Source of the DNA: Knufia peltigerae
Lineage: Eukaryota > Ascomycota > Eurotiomycetes > Chaetothyriales > Trichomeriaceae
Direction: 5' to 3'
DNA length: 64,000 nucleotides
Assembly: GCA_030247855.1 (NCBI GenBank)
Contig: JAPDRN010000149.1
Coordinates: 1-64,000, forward strand
The number at the start of each line of letters is the position of its first letter. Within the stretch, counting starts at the first letter, position 1. The notes under the pieces are model-generated. The model had not been told where the DNA came from. It did no database searches and saw nothing but the letters and a program-made list of their open reading frames with translations. Shown piece by piece: positions 8,301 to 17,262 of the stretch. A program made the translations under genes and the position numbers.

Positions 8301-10202
8301 CTAGCGCCCGCGGTTGCCGTGCCAGTGCTGGTACCACGCCTGGAACATCAATACGTTCCACAGGTGCGTATGCCATTTGCGCTCGCCGCGCAGGAACGCC
8401 TCCCAGATCGCGCGCACGCGCACCGCATCGAAGCAGCCCTGGTTGCGCAGCAGTTGCGGATCGAGCAGCGCTTCCGCCCAGTCACGCAGCGGGTCGGCCA
8501 GCCAGCGCGCCATCGGCGGGCCGAAGCCACGCTTGGGGCGATAGACCAGCGGCGCCGGCAGGTAGCGCGACAGCAGATGCTTGAGGATCCGCTTGTGCTC
8601 ACCGTCGTGGTATTTCAGGTGCTGCGGCAGGCGCCAGGCCAAGCGTATGACCTTCATGTCCAGCAACGGCGAGCGCGTTTCCACACCGGCCGCCATGCCG
8701 GCACGGTCGACCTTGGCGAGGATACCTTCGGCCAGGTCCATGCGGAAATCCAGCAGCTGGATACGCGCTTCTGCCGGCAATGCGGTGTCCTGCTGCTGGA
8801 AGATCGTCGCCGGCTCGCGTGCGCCCAGTACCACTTGGGTCGGCTGCCGCCAGCGGGTAACGCGCTGCAGGTAATGCCCCTCCACATCGTTGGCGGCCAC
8901 TTCGGCTACCAGCGCACGCCAACCGCCAAGACGACCACGCTCGACGTTCAAGCGGCTGCTGCCACGTCGCGCGAGATCACGCACCCAGTCCGGCAGGCCA
9001 CCGCACAGGCGCGCATTGCGCAACGCGCGACCATAGCTGGGATGGCCGAAGAACAGTTCGTCGCCGCCGTCGCCGGTCAGCGCCACCGGCTTGCGCGCAC
9101 CGAGCAGTTCGCTGGCCAGCAGGGTGGGCAGCTGCGAGGCATCGGCGAACGGTTCGCACCAGACCTGCGGCAAGCGCTGCAGCAGATCCAGGCCCTGCCG
9201 GCTGTCCATCCTGTGCAGGTGGTGATGCACGCCCAGGTGGCGGGCGACCTGCGAGGCCCAGTCGCTCTCGTCGTGACCGGGGTCATCGAAACCCACCGTC
9301 CATGCTTCGATCGGCAACGCCGATTGCGCCTGCATCATCGCCACCACCAGCGACGAATCGGTACCACCGGACAGGAACGCACCGCAGGCCACGGGTGAAT
9401 GCATGCGCGTGGCGATCGCCTGCTGCAGCACCACCTCCAGCTGGTCGGTGGCCTGCTCCAGGCTGGGCGCCGGCTGCAACGGCTGCTGCAAGGCGGATTG
9501 CATCGCATCGCGCGCGCACCAGTAGCGATGGCCTCCCTGCGTCGCCTGCGTTGATCCGCCGGCGGCATGATCGTTGAGGTCCACGCGCAGCATCGCGCCA
9601 GCCACCAGCTTGTGGATGCCGCGATAGATGGTATGCGGCGCGGGCACATAGTCATGGCGCAGCAGCAGGCTCAATGCATCCTGGTCGATGCTGGGAGCGA
9701 ACCCGGCGAAGGCCTGCAGCGCCTTCAACTCCGAAGCGAACAGGAACTGGCCCTGGTACCACCCGTAATACAACGGCCGTTCGCCGACCGGGTCGCGCGC
9801 CAGCCAGAGTTCATGCGCATGGCGGTCCCAGAGGCTGAACGCAAACGCTCCTTCGATGCGCGACAGCGCTCGCTGCACGCCCCACTCGACAATGGCCTGC
9901 AGCAGCAGGCGCGCATCGGTGCAGCTGCGCGGCAGATCGCGCAGCTGCGACTGCAGCGCCGCCCTGTTGTAGATGCGGCCATCCAGGCACAGCACATAGC
10001 GCCCACAGCTGGAACTGAGCGGCTGCAACGGCATGTCGGTCGGCGCGCGGCAATGACCGAGGGCAAGCCCTGCATCGGCATCGGTCCAGTAACCGACACG
10101 ACCGCGGCCGCGCTGCTGCAGCGCCCTCAGCATCGGCGCCAGCTGCTGCAGCAACTGCTCGTCGTCGGCAGGCGGCAGCCAGGCCCCGACCACGCCGCTC
10201 AT
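8301..10202 (-). CDS. Asparagine synthetase-like protein with Cys-to-Ser in the glutaminase site
   Basis: Two-domain protein of 633 residues. The N-terminal third is a class II glutamine-amidotransferase fold, the rest an ATP-dependent asparagine synthetase domain (FLSGGTDSSLVV PP-loop, GDGGDELFFGH, VETRSPLLD). AsnB proteins start MCG with Cys as glutaminase nucleophile; here the ATG at 10202 gives MSGVVG, with codon AGC for Ser. An upstream alternative GTG/ATG would also lack that Cys. The neighbouring GATase motifs are altered too: DGRIYN replaces NGEIYN, and GHCRAPTD replaces the usual GHxRLxI. The synthetase motifs are intact. It may use free ammonia or adenylate another carboxylate. Single gene, divergent from a two-component system. 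Confidence 0.85.
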   Translation of the reverse strand: MSGVVGAWLPPADDEQLLQQLAPMLRALQQRGRGRVGYWTDADAGLALGHCRAPTDMPLQPLSSSCGRYVLCLDGRIYNRAALQSQLRDLPRSCTDARLLLQAIVEWGVQRALSRIEGAFAFSLWDRHAHELWLARDPVGERPLYYGWYQGQFLFASELKALQAFAGFAPSIDQDALSLLLRHDYVPAPHTIYRGIHKLVAGAMLRVDLNDHAAGGSTQATQGGHRYWCARDAMQSALQQPLQPAPSLEQATDQLEVVLQQAIATRMHSPVACGAFLSGGTDSSLVVAMMQAQSALPIEAWTVGFDDPGHDESDWASQVARHLGVHHHLHRMDSRQGLDLLQRLPQVWCEPFADASQLPTLLASELLGARKPVALTGDGGDELFFGHPSYGRALRNARLCGGLPDWVRDLARRGSSRLNVERGRLGGWRALVAEVAANDVEGHYLQRVTRWRQPTQVVLGAREPATIFQQQDTALPAEARIQLLDFRMDLAEGILAKVDRAGMAAGVETRSPLLDMKVIRLAWRLPQHLKYHDGEHKRILKHLLSRYLPAPLVYRPKRGFGPPMARWLADPLRDWAEALLDPQLLRNQGCFDAVRVRAIWEAFLRGERKWHTHLWNVLMFQAWYQHWHGNRGR

Positions 10203-10361
10203 CGCTGGCCTCCATGGCAATGGCAATCAAGGAAAAGCACGGGGCAGAAGGCGGACGGCATGGGGGCGGCACGCGGATGGGGAGAACTGCCATGCTCGGC
10301 CCCACCGAGCGCCACGTCAGTCGTAGCGCTGTCAGCGACCGTCACCGCAGGCGCGCCTTGC

Positions 10362-10376
10362 GTAACGTTTTGTAAC
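10362..10376. promoter_or_regulatory. Candidate response-regulator box, tandem GTAAC
   Basis: GTAAC at 10362-10366 and again at 10372-10376, an exact 10-bp period, the spacing OmpR-family regulators favour. On the other strand it reads GTTACAAAACGTTAC, similar in style to the enterobacterial RstA box. It lies in the 345-bp divergent region 10203-10547, where I see no gene. Confidence 0.4.
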
Positions 10377-10547
10377 AGCACGATTGCTACGCTGCAGCCA
10401 AGTCATTGCCCGGCCTGAGGCCCGGCCCGTGCGCCAGCAACCCCGGCTGAATGGCGCCCGCTCCTTGGACCCGGGCGGCCCGACAGCTGGGATAGCATCG
10501 CCGCGCTCGTGCCACGGCGGTACGGAAGTGCCCCGGAGGCCTTGCAG

Positions 10548-11237
10548 ATGCTGGATATCGTACTGGTTGAAGACGACGCTCGGCTGGGCACCATGGTCAG
10601 CGACTATCTGCAGCGCCACGGTTACCAGGTCGCCCATGAGCGCTGCGGCCAGCACGCGATCGCCCGGATCCTCAGCGAGAAGCCGGCATTGGTCCTGCTC
10701 GACATCGGCCTGCCGGACCAGGATGGTTTCGAAGTGTGTCGGCAGATCCGGCCCCACTATGACGGGATCATCTGCGTGCTGAGCGCCCGTACCGACAACA
10801 TCGACCAAGTGCTGGGGCTGGAACTGGGCGCCGACGACTACATCGGCAAGCCGATCGAACCACGGGTGCTGCTGGCGCGGCTGCGCGCCCACCTGCGCCG
10901 CCACCGCCGGGTCGAGCCACGCGATGGCGCCCTGCGTTTCGGTGAACTGAGCATCGACCCGTCCACCCGCAACGTGCATCTGCAGGGCCGCCTGCTGGAG
11001 CTGACCACCGCCGAGTTCGACCTGCTGTTCCTGCTGGCCGGCAACGCGGGCCAGATCCTCGACCGCGATGCGCTGCTGCGCGGCCTGCGTGGCATCGCCT
11101 TCGATGGCCTGGACCGCTCGATCGATGCACGCATCTCGCGGCTGCGGCGCAAGCTGGGCGACAACCCGGAACAGCCCGAGCGGATCAAGACCGTGCGCGG
11201 CCGCGGCTACCTGTTCAGCCGATCGGCATGGGGATGA
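10548..11237 (+). CDS. OmpR-family response regulator, RstA-like
   Basis: Receiver domain (VLVEDD acidic pocket, phospho-acceptor Asp in LLDIGLPDQDG, LSAR, K of IGKPIE) followed by a winged-helix DNA-binding domain (ELTTAEFDLLFLL, DRSIDARISRLRRKLGD, TVRGRGYLF). 229 residues. The ATG at 10548 is supported by GGAGG at 10535. Its 3' end overlaps the start of the downstream kinase, so the two are co-translated. The partner kinase has RstB-like features, hence the RstA-like label; the signal is unknown. Confidence 0.9.
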   Translation: MLDIVLVEDDARLGTMVSDYLQRHGYQVAHERCGQHAIARILSEKPALVLLDIGLPDQDGFEVCRQIRPHYDGIICVLSARTDNIDQVLGLELGADDYIGKPIEPRVLLARLRAHLRRHRRVEPRDGALRFGELSIDPSTRNVHLQGRLLELTTAEFDLLFLLAGNAGQILDRDALLRGLRGIAFDGLDRSIDARISRLRRKLGDNPEQPERIKTVRGRGYLFSRSAWG

Positions 11238-12577
11238 AGCATCCATCGTCGGCCATGCGTGGCCACGCCTTCCACTTCCTGCGCTACGGCATCGGTTTCC
11301 TAACCGTCCACCTGCTGCTGATCGTGCTCGGGCTGTGGACCTGGGATGCACTGCTGGAAGATCGCACCGAGGCCAGCCTGCAGGCGGAGATGCGCGGCCC
11401 ACATGCGATGCTGCAGCATCGCTTCGCCGAAACGCCGCCGGCGCAATGGCCAGCCCTGGCACAACAGTTGGACAGCGATTTCGCCTACCCGCTGCAGCTG
11501 ATGCCGTTGACCGAGGCTGCCGCGATACTGCCGGCGAAACAGCGCAAGGGCTTGATCAACGGCCACGTACAGATCGAGCTGGACAGCATGCGCAGCCTGC
11601 AGCGCGTCGGCAACAGCAGCAGTGCGCTGATCCTGGGACCGCTGGACCAGGCCCTGCCCGAAGAAGGCTGGCAGGACAGCGAGGCCTCTGGCGTGGCCAT
11701 CATCCTGCTGATCCTGATGGTGGCGGTGGCGCTGCCGATGTACGTGATGGTCTACCGGCTGTGGCGCGATGTCTCGCAGTTGGCGCAGACCGCACGACGG
11801 ATGCGCGATGGCCAGCTCGACAGCCGTGCGCCGCGCGCCGGTACCGCGCTGGTGCGGCCGTTGGCCAAGGCGTTCAACCACATGGCCGAACAGCTGCAGT
11901 TGCTGCTGGAAAGCCAGCGCGTGCTGGCCCAGGCGGTGGCGCACGAAGTACGCACGCCGCTGGCACGGATGCGCTTCGGCCTGGCGGATCTGGAAGACAC
12001 CGGACTGGATGATGCCCAGCGCGATGCACTGTCCGGGCTGCGCATCGATGTGGACCGGCTGCAGCACCTGACCGACGCCGGCGTTGAATACGCCGCGCTC
12101 GGGCGCTGCCATCAGCTCACCCGCCAGCGCCTGCAACTGGCCGCGCTGGTACGCGGGGTGGTCGAGCAGTTCGCACCACTGACGATACCGGTGCAGCAGG
12201 ACCTGTCATCGGCAGGGCTGGTCAACGTCAACCGGCACATGCTGGAACTTGCGCTGCGCAATCTGCTGGGCAATGCGCTGCGCTATGCACGCCGGCAGAT
12301 CCGCATCGTCAGCACGCTCAACGAGGGATGGCTGTGCCTGCAGGTGGAGGACGACGGCCCCGGAATCGCCGTCGAACTGCGCAGCCAGGTGCTGCAACCC
12401 TACGTGCGGCTGGACCAGGCCAGCCCGGGTTTCGGGCTGGGGCTGGCACTGGTGCAGGTGGTGGCGGACAAGCATCGTGGCCACGTGGAAGTGGCTGATT
12501 CGGCGCTCGGTGGTGCCTGCATCCGGCTGCTGCTGCCGATGGAAAGCGGTGTCGCACCACCGGCAGAAGACGTCTAG
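11228..12577 (+). CDS. Sensor histidine kinase, RstB-like
   Basis: Membrane kinase of 449 residues: TM1 around 18-38, periplasmic loop to about 155, TM2 about 156-178, HAMP, dimerisation domain with phospho-His about residue 239 (VAHEVRTPLARMRFGL), ATPase domain (LRNLLGNALRYA, VEDDGPGI, GFGLGLALV). Two starts are possible: ATG 11228 or ATG 11234, the latter forming an ATGA overlap with the regulator stop. The E-V instead of E-L after the His is a mild variant. Its stop codon overlaps that of the convergent kinase (CTAG at 12574-12577). Confidence 0.9.
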   Translation: MGMKHPSSAMRGHAFHFLRYGIGFLTVHLLLIVLGLWTWDALLEDRTEASLQAEMRGPHAMLQHRFAETPPAQWPALAQQLDSDFAYPLQLMPLTEAAAILPAKQRKGLINGHVQIELDSMRSLQRVGNSSSALILGPLDQALPEEGWQDSEASGVAIILLILMVAVALPMYVMVYRLWRDVSQLAQTARRMRDGQLDSRAPRAGTALVRPLAKAFNHMAEQLQLLLESQRVLAQAVAHEVRTPLARMRFGLADLEDTGLDDAQRDALSGLRIDVDRLQHLTDAGVEYAALGRCHQLTRQRLQLAALVRGVVEQFAPLTIPVQQDLSSAGLVNVNRHMLELALRNLLGNALRYARRQIRIVSTLNEGWLCLQVEDDGPGIAVELRSQVLQPYVRLDQASPGFGLGLALVQVVADKHRGHVEVADSALGGACIRLLLPMESGVAPPAEDV

Positions 12578-14046
12578 TTCGTCTCGGCATCCGCGCGTGG
12601 CAAGGCGAACACGAACAGCGCGCCCTGTTCGCTGTCGCGCAGTTCGATTCGGCGGCCATGCAACTGCACGATGCGCTGCACGATCAGCAGGCCGAGCCCA
12701 CCGTTTTCGCCACGCCGCGCGCCCAGTGCCGCCGGCGCCTGGAACAGTTGCCCACGCAGCGCCGGCATCACTCCAGGGCCATCGTCCTGCACCGCCACCT
12801 GCACACTGTCGGGCAACGCGGACACCTGCACCTCCACACGGCCACCGTCCGGCGCATGCCGCAGCGCGTTGTCGAGCAGGTTGGTCAGCACGCGCTCCAC
12901 CAGACCGAGATCGGCACGTACCAGCGGCAGGCCCGGCGGGAATTCAGCATGCAGGCGCTGCCCGCGTGCCTGCGCGGCCAGCTCGAACTTCTGCAGTACG
13001 TCCTGTAGCAGTTCCGGCAGCGCGAATACTTCCCACTCCAGCCGCACTTCACCGTGTTCCAGCCGTGCCAGTTCGAACAGCGCGCGGGCAAGACGGCCGA
13101 CCTTGGCGCTCTGCGCCAGTGCGATACCGAGATAGCGACGGCGCTCCTGCGGCGACAGCGTGGCTTCCTTCAGTGCCAGCGTTTCCAGATAACCGTGCAG
13201 CGAGGACAACGGCGTACGCAGGTCATGCGAGATGTTGGCCACCAGTTCGCGGCGCTGCAGGTCCTGCTGGCGCAGCTGCTGCCACTGTTCGCCCAGCCGT
13301 TGTGCCATCTGCGCATGGGCATGTTCGAGGATCTTCAGCTCATCGCGCTCGCCCGCGCGCAGCGGTACCGGCGTGGGCAGCGGCGTCGGTGCGTCGATGT
13401 CGAAGGCCTGTATGCGCCGGGTGACCTGGCGCAGTGGCCGGGTCACCCAGTAGAAGGCCACCAGGCCGGCAAGCAGGCCCAGCCCGCCGATCAACAGCAC
13501 CGACCACAAGGTGGTACGCCATTGGCTGCCAGCGGCCAGATCATCGGCCAGCATCTGCCGGTGTTCGCCCACCAACACCACATACACGTAGCCCGCCTGC
13601 CGCCCCTGCACCACCAGCGGCGCGACACTGAACACCTTGCGACCATCCGTGCTGCGCGGATCGTCACCGAGGATCGGCAGCGGCGCACCGGACAGCAGGC
13701 GCTGCAGTGGTGCCACGTCCACCTGGCTGCGCATCAGGTGGCCGCTGGGCGCATCATGGCCGAGGATGCGGCCCTGGTCGTCCAGCAGGTACACCTCGAC
13801 ACTGGGGTTGACCGCCATCAGCTGGCCGAACAAGGCGCGCACCGCCGCATCGCGCATGCCGCTGGTGTCCATCAGCTCACTGCGCTGGGCGATGTGCTCG
13901 GCCAACCCAAGCGAGAGGCGCTGCACCACTTCCTGCTCATGCCGGGTATTGGTGCGCATCTGCCAGGCCAGCAGCGCCATGCAGCACGTCAGCATCAGCG
14001 CCGACATCACCAGCGCCAGTTTCTGCCACAGGTTCGGCTTGATCAT
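12574..14046 (-). CDS. Sensor histidine kinase next to the periplasmic Msr operon
   Basis: 490-residue membrane kinase. TM1 near 8-28, a ~130-residue periplasmic sensor region (contains VEVYLLDDQGRILGH, a PAS/Cache-like strand pattern), TM2 near 165-185, HAMP, phospho-His about residue 274 (NISHDLRTPLSSLHGYLE), and ATPase motifs (LTNLLDNALRHA, DDGPGV, GGLGLLIV). ATG at 14046 overlaps the regulator stop as ATGA. Because the regulator is divergent from msrB-dipZ-msrA, I infer that this kinase senses periplasmic oxidative or thiol stress; this is by position only. Confidence 0.9.
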   Translation of the reverse strand: MIKPNLWQKLALVMSALMLTCCMALLAWQMRTNTRHEQEVVQRLSLGLAEHIAQRSELMDTSGMRDAAVRALFGQLMAVNPSVEVYLLDDQGRILGHDAPSGHLMRSQVDVAPLQRLLSGAPLPILGDDPRSTDGRKVFSVAPLVVQGRQAGYVYVVLVGEHRQMLADDLAAGSQWRTTLWSVLLIGGLGLLAGLVAFYWVTRPLRQVTRRIQAFDIDAPTPLPTPVPLRAGERDELKILEHAHAQMAQRLGEQWQQLRQQDLQRRELVANISHDLRTPLSSLHGYLETLALKEATLSPQERRRYLGIALAQSAKVGRLARALFELARLEHGEVRLEWEVFALPELLQDVLQKFELAAQARGQRLHAEFPPGLPLVRADLGLVERVLTNLLDNALRHAPDGGRVEVQVSALPDSVQVAVQDDGPGVMPALRGQLFQAPAALGARRGENGGLGLLIVQRIVQLHGRRIELRDSEQGALFVFALPRADAETN

Positions 14047-14762
14047 GCTGCCGCCCCGGCCGGGTCGACCAGCTTGTAGCCGCGCCCCCATACGGTCAGC
14101 AGACGCCGCGGGTTGCCCGGGTCGGCTTCGATCTTGCTGCGCAGGCGGTTGATGTGGGTGTTGACCGTGTGCTCGTAACCATCGTGCTGGTAGCCCCAGA
14201 CCTGGTTGAGCAGTTCCATCCGCGCAAACACCTGGTCCGGGTGGCGGGCGAAGAACAGCAGCAGTTCGAACTCACGCGGTGTCAGTTCCAGTGCATTGCC
14301 ATCGACGGCGGCGGTGCGCGCGACCGGGTCCAGGCGCAGCCCACCGAGTTCGATCGCCCCGGCATCGATGCGCGCGTTCTGTGCCATGGCCTCGGCGCGG
14401 CGCAGCAGCGCACGCACGCGGGCCACCAGTTCCGGCATCGAGAACGGCTTGGCCAGGTAGTCGTCCGCGCCCAGTTCGAGGCCGACGATGCGCTGGGTTT
14501 CGCTGCCACGTGCGCTGATGATGATGATCGGCACGTAGCGCGCCATCGCGCGTGCACGCTGGCAGACCTGCAGGCCGTCCACGCCCGGCAGCATCACGTC
14601 CAGCACCAGCGCATCCCACGGGCCTTCCTGTTCTATCAGGCGCAGGCCGGCATCGCCGCTGGCGGCGTGCGCGACTTCATAGCCCTCATCACCCAGGTGC
14701 ATGCGCAACAGGTCGGCGATATGGGCATCGTCTTCAACGATCAGGACACGTTTGGCGGACAT
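14043..14762 (-). CDS. OmpR-family response regulator divergent from msrB
   Basis: 239 residues: receiver (LIVEDDAHIADLL, Asp in VLDVMLPGVDG, ISARGS, K in LAKPFSM) and winged helix (LTPREFELLLFFARHP, YEHTVNTHINRLRSKIE, TVWGRGYKLV). The start at 14762 is the first that gives a complete receiver; longer in-frame openings upstream have no support. First gene of a two-gene operon with the kinase at 12574-14046. It shares a 144-bp divergent promoter region with msrB, which carries a palindrome at 14836-14854. Confidence 0.92.
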   Translation of the reverse strand: MSAKRVLIVEDDAHIADLLRMHLGDEGYEVAHAASGDAGLRLIEQEGPWDALVLDVMLPGVDGLQVCQRARAMARYVPIIIISARGSETQRIVGLELGADDYLAKPFSMPELVARVRALLRRAEAMAQNARIDAGAIELGGLRLDPVARTAAVDGNALELTPREFELLLFFARHPDQVFARMELLNQVWGYQHDGYEHTVNTHINRLRSKIEADPGNPRRLLTVWGRGYKLVDPAGAAA

Positions 14763-14821
14763 CGGCAGGTTCGGGCCAGTGGGGAGGCTGCCCGCATTGT
14801 GGCGCGGGAGCGGCGTGGATA

Positions 14822-14854
14822 CCTCACGAAAAATTGAATCCTGCGTGAGGATTC
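14822..14854. promoter_or_regulatory. Palindromes in the regulator/msrB divergent promoter
   Basis: Perfect inverted repeat GAATCCT-GCGTG-AGGATTC (14836-14854), and an overlapping pair CCTCACG (14822-14828) / CGTGAGG (14844-14850). Likely operator shared by the two-component genes and msrB. Confidence 0.5.
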
Positions 14855-14906
14855 GTTGACCGGAGGGGGCGCAGCATGACCCCGTCGCCCCTTCCAGGAG
14901 TCCGCC

Positions 14907-15482
14907 ATGTCCCTCACCCGCCGCCATCTGCTGGGCCTGGGCGGTGCTGTCACCGCCGCCGGCCTGCTGGGCCTGGGCGCATGCAGCCGCGCTGCCCCGG
15001 CCGCTGCCGAGGCACGGCCTTCGCGACAGTTCGAGGTGGCCCGCAGCGATGCCGAGTGGCGCCGTCTGCTGAGCCCGGCGCAGTATGCCGTGCTGCGCCA
15101 ACAGGCCACCGAACGCCCCTGGAGCAGCCCGCTGAACAAGGAACACCGGCAGGGTACGTTCGCCTGCGCCGGCTGCGCGCTGCCGCTGTTCTCGTCGTCC
15201 ACCAAGTTCGAGAGCCACACCGGCTGGCCCAGCTTCTGGGCGCCGCTGCACAACGCCATCGGCGAAGACCGTGACACCACCTTCGGCATGTTGCGGGTGG
15301 AGGCACATTGCCGTCGTTGTGGCGGCCACCTTGGCCACGTGTTCAACGACGGCCCGCGCCCGACCGGACTGCGCTACTGCATGAACGGCGCCGCGATGGC
15401 GTTCATTCCCGGGGCTGCACAACAGGACGCCGCTGGCGGCTGGCGCGTGCCGCTGGGTTCTTCCCCCACTTCGGGAGCGTGA
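14907..15482 (+). CDS. msrB: Exported peptide-methionine (R)-S-oxide reductase
   Basis: Reduces methionine-R-sulfoxide in proteins, here outside the cytoplasm. N-terminus TRRHLLGLGG resembles a twin-arginine signal, followed by a lipobox-like LGAC about residue 28, so it may be a Tat lipoprotein. The catalytic domain (about residues 50-175) has two zinc pairs (CAGC, CRRC), GWPSFW, GGHLGHVFNDGP and the nucleophile in RYCMNG. Apart from zinc, lipobox and catalytic Cys I see no resolving Cys, so reduction must come from a partner. First gene of msrB-dipZ-msrA; its TGA overlaps the dipZ ATG. Confidence 0.92.
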   Translation: MSLTRRHLLGLGGAVTAAGLLGLGACSRAAPAAAEARPSRQFEVARSDAEWRRLLSPAQYAVLRQQATERPWSSPLNKEHRQGTFACAGCALPLFSSSTKFESHTGWPSFWAPLHNAIGEDRDTTFGMLRVEAHCRRCGGHLGHVFNDGPRPTGLRYCMNGAAMAFIPGAAQQDAAGGWRVPLGSSPTSGA

Positions 15483-17248
15483 TGATGCTGCTGTTGCTGC
15501 TTGCCTATCTCGGCGGCGTGCTGACCCTGCTCAGCCCGTGCATCCTGCCGGTGCTGCCGTTCGTGTTCGCGCGCGCCGATCGTCCTTTCCTGCGCAGCAC
15601 CCTGCCGCTGCTGCTGGGCATGGCGCTGACCTTCACCGTGGTCGCCAGCCTGGCGGCGGTCGGCAGCCAGTGGGTGGCGCAGGCCAACCAGATCGGCCGC
15701 TGGGTGGCACTGGTGCTGATGGCCGTGTTCGCCATCGCACTGCTGTGGCCGACCTTGGCCGACCATCTGCTGGCGCCATTCCAGCGCATCGGTGCGCGAC
15801 TGAGCGCGCGTGCCGACGCCGTGGATGCGGCCGGCCGTGGCGGCGCCTGGACCTCGCTGCTGATCGGCATCGCCACTGGCCTGCTGTGGGCACCGTGCGC
15901 CGGTCCGATTCTCGGCCTGGTGCTGACCGGTGCCGCCCTGAACGGCGCCAGTGTCGGCACCAGTTCGCTGTTGCTGGCCTACGCGCTGGGCGCCGTCACC
16001 GCACTGGCGCTGGCGGTCTGGGTGGGCGGCCGTGTATTCCGTGCGCTGCAGGCCCGGCTTGGCCTGGGCAATGTGGTGCGCCGCGTGCTCGGCGTGGCCG
16101 CGCTGCTGGCGGTGGTGGCGATCGGCCTGGGCTGGGACACCGGCCTGCTGACCCGCCTGTCCGCCGTCAGTACCGCACGCATCGAGCAGGGCCTGCTGGA
16201 TGCCGTGCCCGATGCGCAGCCGGCAGCACCGCCGATGATGATGATGGCGGCTGGGCAGGCAGGCGCGCCGCTTCCAGTGGAAGGCACACTGCCTTCGCTG
16301 AGCGGCGCCACCGGCTGGCTCAACAGCCCACCGCTGAGTGCTGAGCAGCTGCGCGGCAAGGTGGTGCTGATCGATTTCTGGACCTACTCCTGCATCAACT
16401 GCCTGCGCGCGATGCCATTCGTGCACGAGTGGGCGCAGCGTTACCGCGACCATGGTCTGGTGGTGGTCGGCGTGCATACGCCGGAGTTCGCGTTCGAGCG
16501 CGACCCGCGCAACGTGATGAAGGCCGTGCAGCAGCTGAAGGTCGAGTACCCGGTCGCGCTCGACAACCAGTATGCGATCTGGCGCGCGTTCAACAACCGC
16601 TACTGGCCGGCGCACTACTTCATCGACGCGCAGGGCAACATCCGCGGTCACCAGTTTGGAGAGGGCAACTACGCACACTCCGAACAGGTGATCCGACGCC
16701 TGCTGGTGGAAGCCGGGCAGACCGACCTGCCACCGCCTGCAGACCCCGCTGCGGCCGACCTGCAGGGCGTAGCCACGCAGGCCGACATGGGCAACCTGCG
16801 CTCACCGGAAACCTACCTGGGCCACGCACGTGCCGAGCAGTTCGCCTCACCGGGCGGGCAGCGCGCCGACGCGGCATTCGGCTACACGCTGCCGTCCACC
16901 CTGGCGCTGAACCAATGGGGCCTGTCCGGGCAGTGGCGGGTCAACGATGAAGCGGCACAGCTGCAGCAGGCCGGCGGGCGCATCGCGTTCCAGTTCCATG
17001 CCCGCGACCTGCATCTGGTGCTGGCACCGGGTGAGGGCGGAACGCCGGTGCGCTTCCGCGTGCTGCTCGATGGCAAGCCACTGCCAGCGGCCGATGCCGG
17101 CGCCGACGTGGCGGCCGATGGCACCGGCACCGTCAACGAACACCGTCTGTACCAGCTGATCCGCCAGCGCGGCACGATCGGTCCGCATCGTTTCGAGATC
17201 GAATTCCTCGACGCAGGTGTGCAGGCCTACGCCTTCACCTTCGGTTGA
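15482..17248 (+). CDS. dipZ: DipZ-type membrane thiol transporter with periplasmic thioredoxin domain
   Basis: 588 residues. Residues ~1-245 form a CcdA/DsbD-beta-like membrane domain with the two redox cysteines in LSPCILPVLPF and WAPCAGPILG. Next comes a TlpA-like thioredoxin domain with the CxxC in SCINCLRAMPF, and a C-terminal beta-rich domain of ~150 residues typical of DipZ. It should carry electrons from cytosolic thioredoxin across the membrane to a periplasmic CxxC. Position between msrB and msrA, with overlapping or 14-bp junctions, suggests that its job is to recycle these reductases. ATG 15482 (or 15485) overlaps the msrB stop. Confidence 0.9.
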   Translation: MMLLLLLAYLGGVLTLLSPCILPVLPFVFARADRPFLRSTLPLLLGMALTFTVVASLAAVGSQWVAQANQIGRWVALVLMAVFAIALLWPTLADHLLAPFQRIGARLSARADAVDAAGRGGAWTSLLIGIATGLLWAPCAGPILGLVLTGAALNGASVGTSSLLLAYALGAVTALALAVWVGGRVFRALQARLGLGNVVRRVLGVAALLAVVAIGLGWDTGLLTRLSAVSTARIEQGLLDAVPDAQPAAPPMMMMAAGQAGAPLPVEGTLPSLSGATGWLNSPPLSAEQLRGKVVLIDFWTYSCINCLRAMPFVHEWAQRYRDHGLVVVGVHTPEFAFERDPRNVMKAVQQLKVEYPVALDNQYAIWRAFNNRYWPAHYFIDAQGNIRGHQFGEGNYAHSEQVIRRLLVEAGQTDLPPPADPAAADLQGVATQADMGNLRSPETYLGHARAEQFASPGGQRADAAFGYTLPSTLALNQWGLSGQWRVNDEAAQLQQAGGRIAFQFHARDLHLVLAPGEGGTPVRFRVLLDGKPLPAADAGADVAADGTGTVNEHRLYQLIRQRGTIGPHRFEIEFLDAGVQAYAFTFG

Positions 17249-17262
17249 ACCGGGAGCACACG

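Noticed and set aside
8187..9398. Long plus-strand frame opposite the asnB-like gene
   Set aside because: Mirror frame of a high-GC gene; the minus frame has full asparagine synthetase motifs.
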